NCBI RefSeq assembly: GCF_029143285.1
Contig: NZ_JAPDSH010000006.1
Span: 65,737-129,736 of the forward strand
Origin: Vagococcus proximus
GTDB lineage: Bacteria; Bacillota; Bacilli; Lactobacillales; Vagococcaceae
Length of the DNA stretch: 64,000 nt
Direction of reading: 5' to 3'
Below are positions 10,806 to 19,410 of the stretch, one piece after another. Within the stretch, counting starts at the first letter, position 1. Every line of letters begins with the position of its first letter. The position numbers and the translations under genes are program-made. The notes beneath the pieces were generated by a model that did no database searches, had not been told where the DNA came from, and saw nothing but the letters and a program-made list of their open reading frames with translations.

Positions 10806-11741
10806 GTGTCGTATGCAGCAGATGTAAAAAAAGAACTAACAACACTAGAAGTTCATAAAGAACATGCAAAAGCGGAGTTAGCTGCAATTATCAGAATGAA
10901 TGGTGCTTTGACATTGTCAAATCGCCATTTTGTACTGAATGTACAGACTGAGAATGCGGCAACAGCTAGACGGATTTACTCATTGCTCAAAGAACATTAT
11001 GATGTCCAAAGCGAGTTGCTGGTTCGTCGTAAAATGAAGTTGAAGAAAAATAATATCTATATTGTTCGTTTGAAGCAAGATACAGAGCGTATTCTGAATG
11101 ATTTAGAGATTGTAGAGAATTCAATGTTCACTGATACAGTTTCTCCAAGTATTATGGGGAATGCGCAAAAAATGCGTTCATATTTAAGGGGAGCGTTTTT
11201 AGCAGGTGGTTCAGTGAATAATCCGGAAACTAGTCGTTATCATCTTGAGATATATTCATTATACGAGCAACACAGTAAAGATGTTTGCGAGATGATGGTT
11301 TATTACAATTTGAATGCGAGAACTCTAGAGCGCCGAAATGGCTATATAACTTACTTAAAAGGTGCGGAAGATATTGCTGATTTTTTAACCTTAATCGGCG
11401 CAACAACAAGTATGCTTAAATTTGAAGATATTCGCATTGTTAGGGATATGAGAAATTCAGTTAATCGTATGGTTAACTGTGAGACTGCAAATCTAAGTAA
11501 GACGATTAATGCTGCACAAAAACAGATTGATAATATCGAGTATATTGATCAAATGATTGGTTTGAATCACTTGCCACAAAAACTAAAAGAAATTGCAGAG
11601 TTACGTTTGGAACATCCGGAAATTAGTTTAAAAGAGCTTGGGGAAATGGTGCCCTCAGGTGCTATTTCTAAATCAGGAATTAATCATCGTATTCGTAAGT
11701 TAACTGAGTATGCAGAAAAACTAAGAGAAAATAAACTATAA
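10806..11741 (+). CDS. whiA: DNA-binding protein WhiA
   Basis: This 311-residue WhiA protein has an N-terminal domain with a homing-endonuclease fold but no nuclease activity, and a C-terminal helix-turn-helix ([17 protein letters not shown], near residues 277-294). WhiA is a sporulation regulator in Streptomyces; in Firmicutes it is linked to cell division and chromosome segregation. The GTG start lies behind GAGGAAAC. It closes the rapZ-yvcK-whiA operon and is followed by a bidirectional terminator shared with the convergent DsbA-like gene. Confidence 0.95.
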   Translation: MSYAADVKKELTTLEVHKEHAKAELAAIIRMNGALTLSNRHFVLNVQTENAATARRIYSLLKEHYDVQSELLVRRKMKLKKNNIYIVRLKQDTERILNDLEIVENSMFTDTVSPSIMGNAQKMRSYLRGAFLAGGSVNNPETSRYHLEIYSLYEQHSKDVCEMMVYYNLNARTLERRNGYITYLKGAEDIADFLTLIGATTSMLKFEDIRIVRDMRNSVNRMVNCETANLSKTINAAQKQIDNIEYIDQMIGLNHLPQKLKEIAELRLEHPEISLKELGEMVPSGAISKSGINHRIRKLTEYAEKLRENKL

Positions 11742-11742
11742 A

Positions 11743-11781
11743 ACAAAAAGCTTAGTCCATTGTGACTAAGCTTTTTGTTTC
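11743..11781. terminator. Bidirectional terminator between whiA and the DsbA-like gene
   Basis: A perfect inverted repeat, AACAAAAAGCTTAGTC with its complement, surrounds a 6-base loop. A-rich and T-rich flanks allow it to work from both sides. It overlaps the 3' end of the minus-strand gene. Confidence 0.85.
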
Positions 11782-12296
11782 TCTAATAAATTTAGAAGTG
11801 TTTCATGAGATATACTTTGATCAAAGATATGATTATTGATAACCATTGTAGGTACAAAAGGGATATTGGCTTTTGTTGCCTCTTGCTGAATAATTGAACT
11901 GAAATTTTTACGATAATCTTCTTCTAATTTTAAGTCATTTTTAGCATAGTTACTAATATCATTAAATGCTTCAAAATTCCCCCAAGTATTTTGAGTATTA
12001 TATATGGTAGTAAGTTGTTCTACAGCAAGTTGACCATCAGTTTTTGATATAAAACGGTGCATGATGTTCCCTTTGTCTAGTCCAGGTTTATCTTTATCAT
12101 ATAATTTAATACATCGTTGTAATTTACCTTCTAAAACAAGAGTCATTAATAGTTTGTTATTATCCTCATGCCATTTTTTACAGAAAGGGCAGCGCACATT
12201 AATAAGTTCAATAAGTTTAATTGGTGCAGTATCTTGTCCTACTAAAATACCTGTATTATGACTTAAAAATGTCGCATTCATTTTTGATGTATCCAT
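11766..12296 (-). CDS. DsbA/DsbG-like thioredoxin-fold protein
   Basis: The 176-residue protein has a thioredoxin fold with an inserted helical domain, as in DsbA-type oxidoreductases. The active-site pair is C36-P-F-C39, and FVPT near residue 155 matches the cis-proline loop. There is no signal peptide or membrane segment, so it is probably cytoplasmic, unlike classical DsbA. The start is supported by AAAGGACG upstream. The specific partner is unknown. It converges on whiA and shares a terminator with it. Confidence 0.8.
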   Translation of the reverse strand: MDTSKMNATFLSHNTGILVGQDTAPIKLIELINVRCPFCKKWHEDNNKLLMTLVLEGKLQRCIKLYDKDKPGLDKGNIMHRFISKTDGQLAVEQLTTIYNTQNTWGNFEAFNDISNYAKNDLKLEEDYRKNFSSIIQQEATKANIPFVPTMVINNHIFDQSISHETLLNLLEKQKA

Positions 12297-12323
12297 GTGT
12301 CACGTCCTTTATTTTTAGTGAGA

Positions 12324-12356
12324 AAAAAACAACTTAGAGTTTTCTAAGTTGTTTTT
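12324..12356 (-). terminator. Terminator of clpP
   Basis: The inverted repeat AACAACTTAGA/TCTAAGTTGTT lies just beyond the clpP stop, with a T run in the minus-strand reading. Confidence 0.8.
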
Positions 12357-12358
12357 GA

Positions 12359-12940
12359 TTAACGGTTAACCATTACATCATCAATTAAGCCATATTCCTT
12401 AGCCTGTTCTGCTGACATAAAATTATCACGGTCAGTATCTTGAGCAATTTTTTCAATAGGTTGACCTGTACGTTCTGCTAAAATAGCATTTAAACGTTCA
12501 CGTGTATTTAGGATATGACGGGCAGCAATTTCAATTTCAGTTGCTTGACCTTGTGCGCCACCTAAAGGTTGGTGAATCATAATTTCTGCATTAGGAAGTG
12601 CAAAACGCTTCCCTTTAGTACCAGCGGTTAGTAAGAAACTTCCCATAGATGCAGCCATACCTAATACAATTGTTTGTACATCTGCTTTAACAAAGTTCAT
12701 TGTGTCGTAAATAGCTAAACCGGCAGATACACTCCCACCTGGTGAATTAATATAAAGGTAGATATCTTTTTCAGAATCTTGTGCATCTAAGAAGAGTAGT
12801 TGTGCAATAACAGCATTAGCTACGTTATCATCAATACCACCGCTTAGCATAATGATTCTATCTTTTAATAATCTTGAATAAATGTCATAAGAACGTTCAC
12901 CACGAGATGATTGTTCAATGACTGTTGGAATTAAATTCAT
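12359..12940 (-). CDS. clpP: ATP-dependent Clp protease proteolytic subunit
   Basis: ClpP forms the tetradecameric serine protease chamber that works with ClpX, ClpC or ClpE. The catalytic triad is fully visible as S98 (GMAASMGS), H123 (MIHQP) and D172. The 193-residue length is standard. The open frame extends upstream, but the start at 12940 is chosen because GGAGGAAAACAG precedes it and the protein begins [10 protein letters not shown] as in relatives. A single GGTCAAG element (13004-13010, minus strand) resembles half of a CtsR box, but the second half is not visible. The gene appears monocistronic. Confidence 0.97.
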   Translation of the reverse strand: MNLIPTVIEQSSRGERSYDIYSRLLKDRIIMLSGGIDDNVANAVIAQLLFLDAQDSEKDIYLYINSPGGSVSAGLAIYDTMNFVKADVQTIVLGMAASMGSFLLTAGTKGKRFALPNAEIMIHQPLGGAQGQATEIEIAARHILNTRERLNAILAERTGQPIEKIAQDTDRDNFMSAEQAKEYGLIDDVMVNR

Positions 12941-13203
12941 CTGTTTTCCTCCTACATAATAGATCTCTAAACTCTTATTTATTCTAACATAAAGGAAGAA
13001 ACTTGACCACAATTATACTTTTATGCAATAATTAATATTACAGTAATATAATTTATGTTAAAAAACATTATAATTAACGAACCTTTAATAAAAAATGTAA
13101 TATAAACGTAATATATATAGTTTTAATGTAATGAATTATGGTAAAATGTTCATAAGAAGGTCGGATAATAAAATAGCTTATAAGCAAAAATGGAGGTCCT
13201 GAT

Positions 13204-14187
13204 ATGCGTTATTTTAAAATAATAGTCAATCGTGTGTTGTTTTTTGTGTTTTTTATGAGTACATTTACCATCGCTAAAAATTTAATGACAGATTCTGGTT
13301 TATTTTCAAATAAAACAGCTATAATTATGTTAGTAACGTCACTAGTGGGGATAATCAATACAATTAATCCATTTGTTATTGGTAAAATAACAAATACTAG
13401 GATTAGACCTTCAAACGCTATCTTGCTTCTTATCGCTATTATTACTTTGGCAACGACAGGTGAGCTAACTAAAATGGCGAGTAGTGTAGAAAGAAAAATT
13501 ACTGGACAAACCCCTAAGTTTGAAAAAGAGATTGCTGAAGAAGTAAAAAAAGAAACAGAGACGAAAAAAACTCAGACTAAGGTTGCAACTGAGGTTACGA
13601 AAGAAGTTGGGCATAAAAAGCCTATTGATAAAGAGAAACGTACGAAAGAGCTTTACCAATTATTATCTAAAAAAATAGATAATCTAGAAAAAGATGATGT
13701 TAATGGACACTTGAGGTATTCAAGCTCGTATTTAGAAGATAATCATCGTTCCAATCAGGTGTATCCTTATTTAGTTACATCAAGACGTGATGATATGGAA
13801 GATTTAACTATGAACTTGTGGATTAGATACTCTTATGCAGGTGATGATGCATTGGATTTACAAAAGTTTACAATTCAAACGGATACGATGGAGTATACGA
13901 TGGATGCTTATGATGTACGAATAGACCGTGATCTTGGATTACCAAAAGATATTGAAGAAACGGAAGAAACAAAACCTGAAGCAGGAGGGACAACCTGGGA
14001 ATGGGTTGAGTTCTCGCCTAATTCTGACAAACTTGAAATGCTAAGAGATATGGCAAGTTCGAAACATGTCAGTTTGCATTATAAAGGCAGAGAAGGTTCT
14101 GAAAGTAGAGAATTGAAAGAAGTCGAATTAGTCGCGTTGAGACAAGTTTTACAGGTTTACGATATATTTTTAGAAGCTAATTTATAA
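13204..14187 (+). CDS. unrecognised membrane protein with three N-terminal transmembrane segments
   Basis: I do not recognise this 327-residue protein. Three hydrophobic segments lie at about residues 8-28, 38-58 and 70-88. A charged, Lys/Glu-rich stretch of coiled-coil character follows (about 100-160), then a globular C-terminal half with many Asp, Tyr and Arg residues and no known motif. The soluble part probably faces the outside if the N-terminus is cytoplasmic, but topology is a guess. The ATG has a strong GGAGG site 7 bases upstream. It stands alone between divergent clpP and a strong terminator. Confidence 0.75.
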   Translation: MRYFKIIVNRVLFFVFFMSTFTIAKNLMTDSGLFSNKTAIIMLVTSLVGIINTINPFVIGKITNTRIRPSNAILLLIAIITLATTGELTKMASSVERKITGQTPKFEKEIAEEVKKETETKKTQTKVATEVTKEVGHKKPIDKEKRTKELYQLLSKKIDNLEKDDVNGHLRYSSSYLEDNHRSNQVYPYLVTSRRDDMEDLTMNLWIRYSYAGDDALDLQKFTIQTDTMEYTMDAYDVRIDRDLGLPKDIEETEETKPEAGGTTWEWVEFSPNSDKLEMLRDMASSKHVSLHYKGREGSESRELKEVELVALRQVLQVYDIFLEANL

Positions 14188-14197
14188 TTGTCTAAAT

Positions 14198-14247
14198 AAA
14201 AAACACTTTACAGATTATCTAGTGATAATCTGTAAAGTGTTTTTTTA
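14198..14247. terminator. Strong terminator after the 13204 gene
   Basis: A perfect stem of about 20 bp (AAAACACTTTACAGATTATC with its complement) around a TAGT loop is followed by seven T. A-rich 5' flanks let it also serve the minus strand. Confidence 0.9.
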
Positions 14248-14293
14248 CTAAATATTATTATAATTAGTAGTCATCAATTATGCGATGTACTGC

Positions 14294-14734
14294 TTATTGA
14301 CTTATAGTAAATTGAAGTGAGTTGTCATAAATATAAACATCTTTTTCCATTTTATCACCGGAATTGGTTTTCCGGTAGTAAATAAGACATTCAACTTTTT
14401 CGTGATTTGAAAGTCTGCCTAATAGTAAGTCAGCATTTGCAATAACTTCTTCAAGATTTTCTATAGCTGTCGGATCACTAGAATTAAGTGCTTCTTTCTT
14501 TTGATCTGTAAGAAGTGATTTAGATGCCGTTATTCTCTTTGTAAGTTTTTCTGGATTAGTTATTTCTGTAGAAGGTTTGCCAAGTTTTTCAATGATTTCT
14601 TGTTTAGTTTCTAAAGAACTAAGGACTTGTATCTTTTCTTCAGATAAATAGATTTTTTTTTCAGGTGAAATTAACCCACATCCTGTCAAGAAAAGTGTAA
14701 AGATTAGGCTTAGTGTTACTAGTAGTTTGTTCAT
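14294..14734 (-). CDS. putative lipoprotein of unknown function
   Basis: The 146-residue protein starts with a lipoprotein signal peptide ending in the lipobox L-T-G-C (Cys19), so it should be diacylated and anchored on the outer face of the membrane. The mature part is Lys/Glu-rich with helical character; no domain was recognised. The start is supported by AAGGAGA. A perfect 14-bp inverted repeat lies just upstream and overlaps a TATAAT box, so its transcription may be controlled there. Confidence 0.75.
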   Translation of the reverse strand: MNKLLVTLSLIFTLFLTGCGLISPEKKIYLSEEKIQVLSSLETKQEIIEKLGKPSTEITNPEKLTKRITASKSLLTDQKKEALNSSDPTAIENLEEVIANADLLLGRLSNHEKVECLIYYRKTNSGDKMEKDVYIYDNSLQFTISQ

Positions 14735-14750
14735 TTTAATCTCCTTGAAT

Positions 14751-14795
14751 TATAAAATAGAGTTGAAAATTAATTTATTTTTAACTCTATTTTAT
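14751..14795 (-). promoter_or_regulatory. Perfect 14-bp inverted repeat at the lipoprotein promoter
   Basis: Arms TATAAAATAGAGTT (14751-14764) and AACTCTATTTTATA (14782-14795) flank a 17-base spacer. In the minus-strand reading the gene-proximal arm contains TATAAT close to the lipoprotein ribosome site. It could be an operator or a hairpin in the leader. Confidence 0.5.
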
Positions 14796-14837
14796 AATAG
14801 CATATTAAATAGGACAGTATATGAACTTTTTTCGAAA

Positions 14838-14872
14838 AATAAAAAAACCTAAACTTTAGTTTAGGTTTTAGT
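14838..14872 (-). terminator. Terminator of the 14868 gene
   Basis: The inverted repeat AAACCTAAACT/AGTTTAGGTTT directly abuts the stop codon and has a T run in the minus-strand direction. Confidence 0.8.
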
Positions 14873-15263
14873 CTAAAGAGCCAGCAGATAAGCCGTCAAT
14901 TGATGAAATACGTAAAGCAAATGCAGCAAGGGTTGTTTTATTCCCACTTGCTAGTGATTTGATTGTTACGTCTTCTAAATATAGGTAAGTTGGTTCGATT
15001 GTAAAAATTTCATCAACTGAAAGCTCTTCTTTAGCATCTTTTGTACGAATGCTAATGCTTGCTGCTGCGATATCAAATAGAGGATTACTATTATCTGAAT
15101 CTTTATCTGCTACAAGTTTTGGGTCATCATCTGGAACAACAAATCCTGAAATAATAGTTTCTCCAACAAAAAATAACGGTTTATTATTACCTAATTGTTT
15201 TTTACACATACTTGATGTTAAATGGGCCATATGATGTGTATAATCATTATCTTTATAAATCAT
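14868..15263 (-). CDS. conserved-looking small soluble protein, function unknown
   Basis: I do not recognise this 131-residue protein. It has no signal peptide, no membrane segment and no cysteine cluster (a single Cys near residue 20). The sequence is acidic and mixed alpha/beta. The ATG at 15263 has a GGAAGGAC ribosome site about 11 bases upstream. A terminator directly behind the stop supports it being a real gene, as do coding-type codon use and the clean boundaries. It lies between the lipoprotein gene and a tRNA, all on the minus strand. Confidence 0.65.
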   Translation of the reverse strand: MIYKDNDYTHHMAHLTSSMCKKQLGNNKPLFFVGETIISGFVVPDDDPKLVADKDSDNSNPLFDIAAASISIRTKDAKEELSVDEIFTIEPTYLYLEDVTIKSLASGNKTTLAAFALRISSIDGLSAGSLD

Positions 15264-15430
15264 ATTATTATCCGTCCTTCCGTCTTTCTGTACTAATTAT
15301 ACCTTGTTGAGTAAAACTAAACAATAAATCGAAAAAAAGACCTAAATAATACCTATTTTACGAAATTAGTTCATGGAGAGTAAAAGTAGGGAAAAAGGCA
15401 ACTTTGTGTTAAAATGACATTATGAAACAT

Positions 15431-15465
15431 AAAAAACTAGCCGACACAAGTCGACTAGTTTTTGC
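15431..15465 (-). terminator. Terminator downstream of tRNA-Arg
   Basis: The arms AAAAACTAG-CGAC and its near-perfect complement (one mismatch) have A/T tracts on both sides. It lies just beyond the 3' end of the minus-strand tRNA. Confidence 0.7.
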
Positions 15466-15479
15466 TATTATAATAAAAA

Positions 15480-15551
15480 TACACCCTAAGGGAATCGAAC
15501 CCCTGTCTCAAGAACCGGAATCTTGTGTGATATCCACTACACTAAGGGTGC
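15480..15551 (-). tRNA. tRNA-Arg (anticodon CCG)
   Basis: The reverse complement folds as a full cloverleaf. The acceptor pair is GCACCCT/AGGGTGT (first pair G-U). The D-arm contains AGTGGAT. The anticodon stem CAAGA/TCTTG holds the 7-base loop TTCCGGT with anticodon CCG, and the T-arm is AGGGG-TTCGATT-CCCTT (the outermost pair is A-T). The CCA end is not encoded. It reads the rare CGG arginine codon. Confidence 0.93.
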
Positions 15552-15646
15552 AAGTACAGTGACCATTTTAGCGAATATTAAATGAAATAGCAAGGACTTA
15601 TAGAGAACAAGAACTATATGTGTTAATTTACTGAAAGGAGATCCGT

Positions 15647-16978
15647 ATGAAATTATTTCAAGGTATGACCCAAAAGCAATCGCAAACTCAAAAAATGGCT
15701 ATGACACAGCAAATGCAACAATCCATTCAAATGTTGCAGTATAATTCAGATGAACTTCAACATTTTTTAGAAAATAAAGCGTTGGAAAACCCTTTAATGG
15801 ATGTAGTAGTTGAAGGTGAATTTTATGAACAACCTGTGAAAACATCGTCTAAGGCATCCGCTCAAACAGAGGAAACGAATTATTTGAACCAAATTCCAGA
15901 CAATAGACTTTCTTTATTTGAATCATTATTAGAACAAATCCATTTGAATTATCGAGATACTCCAATTAGACAGACAATGATCTATTTGGCAGAATTTATT
16001 GATATAAATGGTTATTTATCTATAGATTTAAATGATGTTGCGAGTGCAACAGGAGTGTCATATATTCAAGTTGTAGATGCATTGACTTTACTGCAACAAT
16101 TAGACCCCCCAGGAATAGCAGCTAGAGACTTACAAGAATGTTTATTGTTACAAATAGAAAGAGATAATGGAGCTCCAAATTTAGCATACCTGGTAATCGA
16201 AGAAGAGTTTGAAAATTTTGCTAATCGTAAATGGCAAGCTATTGCTAAAAAATATGAGATAAGCTTAGGTGCTATCCAGAAAATTTACGATTTTGTTCAG
16301 TTATTAAGCCCTAACCCAGGAGCTGCATATGGAGAAACCATTCAGCAATACATTCGCCCAGATTTGATTGTTAAAAAAACAGAAGAAGGATTAGAAGTTA
16401 GTTCAACGCGCACATCTTTTCCTACGGTTAATTTTCAACAACAGTATTTTGATAGAATGAAGCAGACTGGCGATCAGGAAGTTGATACTTATCTAAAAGA
16501 GAAAAAAGCAGAGTTTGAGTGGATAAAAAAAAGCGTGACACAACGAGGAGACACTATTTTAAAAGTGGGCATGGAGATTGTAAATCGTCAACGGGATTTC
16601 TTCTTAGAAGAAGGCAGACGTTTAAAACCTCTCATGTTAAAAGAAATTGCAGAAGAGCTGAGTGTGCATGAATCTACAATTAGCCGATCTGTAAATGGCA
16701 AATATTTAGAAACATCTTTTGGAATTTTCGAATTACGGTCGTTCTTCACGACAGGATTAAGTGATCAAAATAGTGAGGAGGATGTCTCCGCTTCAGATGC
16801 GAAAAGCCTAATCGACCAATTGATAAAAAATGAGAATAAAGGAAAACCATTATCTGATCAAAAGTTAGTAGCTCTTTTACAAGTAGAAGGAATAGAACTA
16901 TCTAGGAGAACGGTAGCTAAATACCGAGATGCCCTTGGGATTCCATCATCGAGTAAACGTAAACGGTTTGATGATTAA
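15647..16978 (+). CDS. rpoN: RNA polymerase sigma-54 factor
   Basis: Sigma-54 directs RNA polymerase to -24/-12 promoters and needs AAA+ activators. In Lactobacillales these usually control PTS operons. The 443-residue protein has the Gln-rich activator-interacting region at the N-terminus (QKQSQTQKMAMTQQMQQS), the core-binding domain, a helix-turn-helix near residue 340, and the C-terminal RpoN box with RRTVAKYR. The ATG follows AAAGGAGAT. No sigma-54 activator gene and no convincing -24/-12 site was seen in this window. It precedes cggR but is separated from it by a terminator. Confidence 0.97.
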   Translation: MKLFQGMTQKQSQTQKMAMTQQMQQSIQMLQYNSDELQHFLENKALENPLMDVVVEGEFYEQPVKTSSKASAQTEETNYLNQIPDNRLSLFESLLEQIHLNYRDTPIRQTMIYLAEFIDINGYLSIDLNDVASATGVSYIQVVDALTLLQQLDPPGIAARDLQECLLLQIERDNGAPNLAYLVIEEEFENFANRKWQAIAKKYEISLGAIQKIYDFVQLLSPNPGAAYGETIQQYIRPDLIVKKTEEGLEVSSTRTSFPTVNFQQQYFDRMKQTGDQEVDTYLKEKKAEFEWIKKSVTQRGDTILKVGMEIVNRQRDFFLEEGRRLKPLMLKEIAEELSVHESTISRSVNGKYLETSFGIFELRSFFTTGLSDQNSEEDVSASDAKSLIDQLIKNENKGKPLSDQKLVALLQVEGIELSRRTVAKYRDALGIPSSSKRKRFDD

Positions 16979-17037
16979 GTATTTTAGGTGATGGATACTC
17001 TAAATGCGTACCCCTTTATTTCACAAAGAATAGTATA

Positions 17038-17072
17038 GAACAGCAAGCCTGAATAAGGCTTGTTGTTTTTTC
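17038..17072 (+). terminator. Terminator of rpoN
   Basis: The arms AACAGCAAGCCT and AGGCTTGTTGTT (one wobble) are followed by six T. Confidence 0.8.
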
Positions 17073-17136
17073 TTGCTAAAAATTAAAAAGGGTGTTAAAC
17101 TATATGTGTAAGTTAGTTGAGAGCGAATTGTAAGTG

Positions 17137-17142
17137 TATAAT
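17137..17142 (+). promoter_or_regulatory. -10 box of the glycolytic operon promoter
   Basis: A perfect TATAAT lies about 28 bases before the CggR operator. The best -35 is a weak TTAGTT at 17113-17118 (18-base spacer). Placement upstream of the operator matches the Bacillus gapA operon layout. Confidence 0.55.
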
Positions 17143-17169
17143 TCAATTTCACCTTTTTTTTAAAGTTGA

Positions 17170-17205
17170 TGGGTCGCTGAATGACACACTGGGTCGTTTG
17201 AAGTC
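17170..17205 (+). promoter_or_regulatory. Tandem CggR operator
   Basis: Two half-sites with identical spacing are visible: TGGGTC-N6-TGAC at 17170-17185 and TGGGTC-N6-AGTC at 17190-17205, separated by ACAC. The Bacillus subtilis operator has the same architecture (CGGGAC-N6-TGTC-N4-CGGGAC-N6-TGTC). It lies between the promoter and cggR, so CggR should repress its own operon from here when fructose-1,6-bisphosphate is low. Confidence 0.85.
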
Positions 17206-17223
17206 CCACGAAGGAGTATAGTA

Positions 17224-18261
17224 ATGGAAAACCAACTAGAATTAATTGAAGCAATTGCCCCTGATACGATGCAAGTCGTACAAGAACGGTATCTTGTTTT
17301 AAAGAATATCGATTGGATGGCTCCTGTTGGCAGAAGAACCTTAGCTTTGAAATTAGGTTTAACAGAACGTGTATTACGTACTGAAACAGACTTACTTAAG
17401 AACTTAGGTCTTATTGATGCATCTAAGAGTGGTATGACAATCACCCCGAAAGGGAAAAGCGTTATGCTAGGATTAGAATCGCTTATGGGCCAATATTCAG
17501 GAATGAAACAGAAAGAACGACAAGTTGCAGATTACTTTGACATTGAAAAATGTGTGATTGTCGCTGGTAACAGCGATGACGAAGATAAGGTACTTGCGAG
17601 CTTTGGTTTGATGGTTTCAGAGTCACTTCGAACGATACTGCCAGATAAAGAGAATGTCATTGCCGTTATGGGTGGCACGACGATGGCTGCTGTTGCAGAA
17701 AATATGACCGTCCTGGATCATAAACTTAGTAATAATATTTTCGTGCCAGCGCGCGGAGGAATTGGAGAGTCGGTTGGTATCCAAGCGAACTCAGTCAGTT
17801 CTACGATGGCTGCTAAAACAGGTGGCACATCACGACCACTTTACGTACCAGAAAGGGTAAGTAAGGAAACGTATCAATCATTACTACAAGAACCATTCGT
17901 TCAACAAGTATTAGGATTGATTGATGAATCAACGTGTGTGATTCACAGTATTGGTCGAGCGTTACATATGGCCGAAAGAAGAGGCATGTCTGAAGAAGAA
18001 TTTGTGATGTTGAAAGAATCAGGAGCAGTTGGGGAGTCATTTGGCTATTTCTTCGATAAAGAAGGGAATGTCGTGTATAAGATTCCACGTATTGGCTTAC
18101 AGTTAGATGATTTGGAAAAAGTTCCTTATATTCTAGCAGTTGCTGGTGGCGCTAAAAAAGCCCGCGCAATTAAAGCTTATATGAAACATGCCCCAAAACA
18201 AACATGGCTAATTACAGATGAAAGTGCCGCAAATGAGATTTTAAAAGAGGAAACTCTTTAA
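17224..18261 (+). CDS. cggR: central glycolytic genes regulator CggR (SorC family)
   Basis: CggR represses the lower-glycolysis operon and is released by fructose-1,6-bisphosphate. The 345-residue protein has an N-terminal winged helix (about residues 30-90) and a C-terminal SorC sugar-phosphate binding domain with [14 protein letters not shown] near residue 155 and GGIGESVG near residue 180. The ATG follows GAAGGAG. A tandem CggR-type operator directly upstream and gap directly downstream confirm the assignment. It is the first gene of cggR-gap-pgk-tpiA-gpmI-eno. Confidence 0.95.
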   Translation: MENQLELIEAIAPDTMQVVQERYLVLKNIDWMAPVGRRTLALKLGLTERVLRTETDLLKNLGLIDASKSGMTITPKGKSVMLGLESLMGQYSGMKQKERQVADYFDIEKCVIVAGNSDDEDKVLASFGLMVSESLRTILPDKENVIAVMGGTTMAAVAENMTVLDHKLSNNIFVPARGGIGESVGIQANSVSSTMAAKTGGTSRPLYVPERVSKETYQSLLQEPFVQQVLGLIDESTCVIHSIGRALHMAERRGMSEEEFVMLKESGAVGESFGYFFDKEGNVVYKIPRIGLQLDDLEKVPYILAVAGGAKKARAIKAYMKHAPKQTWLITDESAANEILKEETL

Positions 18262-18301
18262 AATAAAAATAATTTTGATTTTCATAAGGAGGAAATCTCA
18301 C

Positions 18302-19306
18302 ATGACAGTAACAGTAGGGATTAATGGATTTGGACGTATCGGACGCTTAGCTTTCCGTCGTATCCAAGAAGTAGAAGGTATTGAAGTAGTAGCAATCAAC
18401 GATTTAACAGATGCTAAACAATTAGCTCACTTATTAAAATATGATACAACTCAAGGCCGTTTCAACGGTGAAGTTGAAGTTAAAGAAGATCATTTCTTAG
18501 TTAACGGAAAAGAAGTTAAAACATTAGCTAATGCTAACCCAGCAGAATTACCATGGGGCGAGCTAGGTGTTGATATCGTTTTAGAATGTACTGGATTCTT
18601 TACTTCTAAAGAAAAAGCTGAAGCTCACTTACAAGGTGGAGCTAAACGTGTTGTTATCTCAGCACCAGGCGGAAACGACGTACCAACAGTAGTATTCAAT
18701 ACTAACCACGACATCTTAACAGGTGAAGAAACAGTTATCTCAGGTGCTTCATGTACTACTAACTGTCTAGCTCCTATGGCTGACGTTTTAAACAAAGAAT
18801 TTGGTGTTGTTGAAGGTTTAATGACAACTATCCACGCTTACACAGGTGACCAAAATACTTTAGATGCTCCTCACAAAGGCGGAGACTTACGTCGTGCCCG
18901 TGCAGCAGCTGAAAACATCATTCCTAACACAACTGGTGCTGCTAAAGCTATCGGCTTAGTAATCCCAGAATTAAACGGTAAATTAGACGGAGCAGCTCAA
19001 CGTGTTCCTGTAGCAACTGGTTCATTAACTGAATTAGTAACTATCTTAGACAAAAAAGTAACTGTTGAAGAAGTTAATGCAGCTATGAAAGCAGCAGCTA
19101 ACGAATCTTACGGTTACACAGCTGACCCAATCGTTTCTTCAGATATCGTAGGTATGACTTACGGATCATTATTCGACGAAACACAAACTAAAGTTATGTC
19201 TGTTGGCGATCAACAATTAGTTAAAACTGTTGCTTGGTATGATAACGAAATGTCATACACTGCTCAATTAGTTCGTACTTTAGAATACTTTGCTAAATTA
19301 GGTTAA
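18302..19306 (+). CDS. gap: glyceraldehyde-3-phosphate dehydrogenase
   Basis: The enzyme oxidises and phosphorylates glyceraldehyde-3-phosphate to 1,3-bisphosphoglycerate with NAD. The Rossmann motif [10 protein letters not shown] is at the N-terminus and the active-site cysteine is C151 in SGASCTTNC. The length is 334 residues. The start at 18302 is chosen over an upstream in-frame start because AAGGAGG lies just before it and the product begins [11 protein letters not shown]. Codon use is strongly biased to AAC, TTC and CAC, like the other glycolytic genes here, indicating very high expression. A hairpin with a T run follows the gene. Confidence 0.98.
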   Translation: MTVTVGINGFGRIGRLAFRRIQEVEGIEVVAINDLTDAKQLAHLLKYDTTQGRFNGEVEVKEDHFLVNGKEVKTLANANPAELPWGELGVDIVLECTGFFTSKEKAEAHLQGGAKRVVISAPGGNDVPTVVFNTNHDILTGEETVISGASCTTNCLAPMADVLNKEFGVVEGLMTTIHAYTGDQNTLDAPHKGGDLRRARAAAENIIPNTTGAAKAIGLVIPELNGKLDGAAQRVPVATGSLTELVTILDKKVTVEEVNAAMKAAANESYGYTADPIVSSDIVGMTYGSLFDETQTKVMSVGDQQLVKTVAWYDNEMSYTAQLVRTLEYFAKLG

Positions 19307-19346
19307 TTAACTGTTCTAACGAATTGTAATTAATTTACTACATAAG

Positions 19347-19377
19347 GCGGGGAAGCATCGCGCTTCCTCGCTTTTTT
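19347..19377 (+). terminator. Hairpin with T run between gap and pgk (terminator or attenuator)
   Basis: The arms GCGGGGAAGC and GCTTCCTCGC (one G-U) are followed by six T. It lies inside the glycolytic operon, so it probably lowers transcription of pgk and later genes relative to gap. Confidence 0.8.
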
Positions 19378-19410
19378 ATTTCAATGATAGACATGAGGAG
19401 GAAAACAACT

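Noticed and set aside
13004-13010. GGTCAAG upstream of clpP as a CtsR box
   Set aside because: Only one half-site is visible; the second heptamer at the required spacing does not match.
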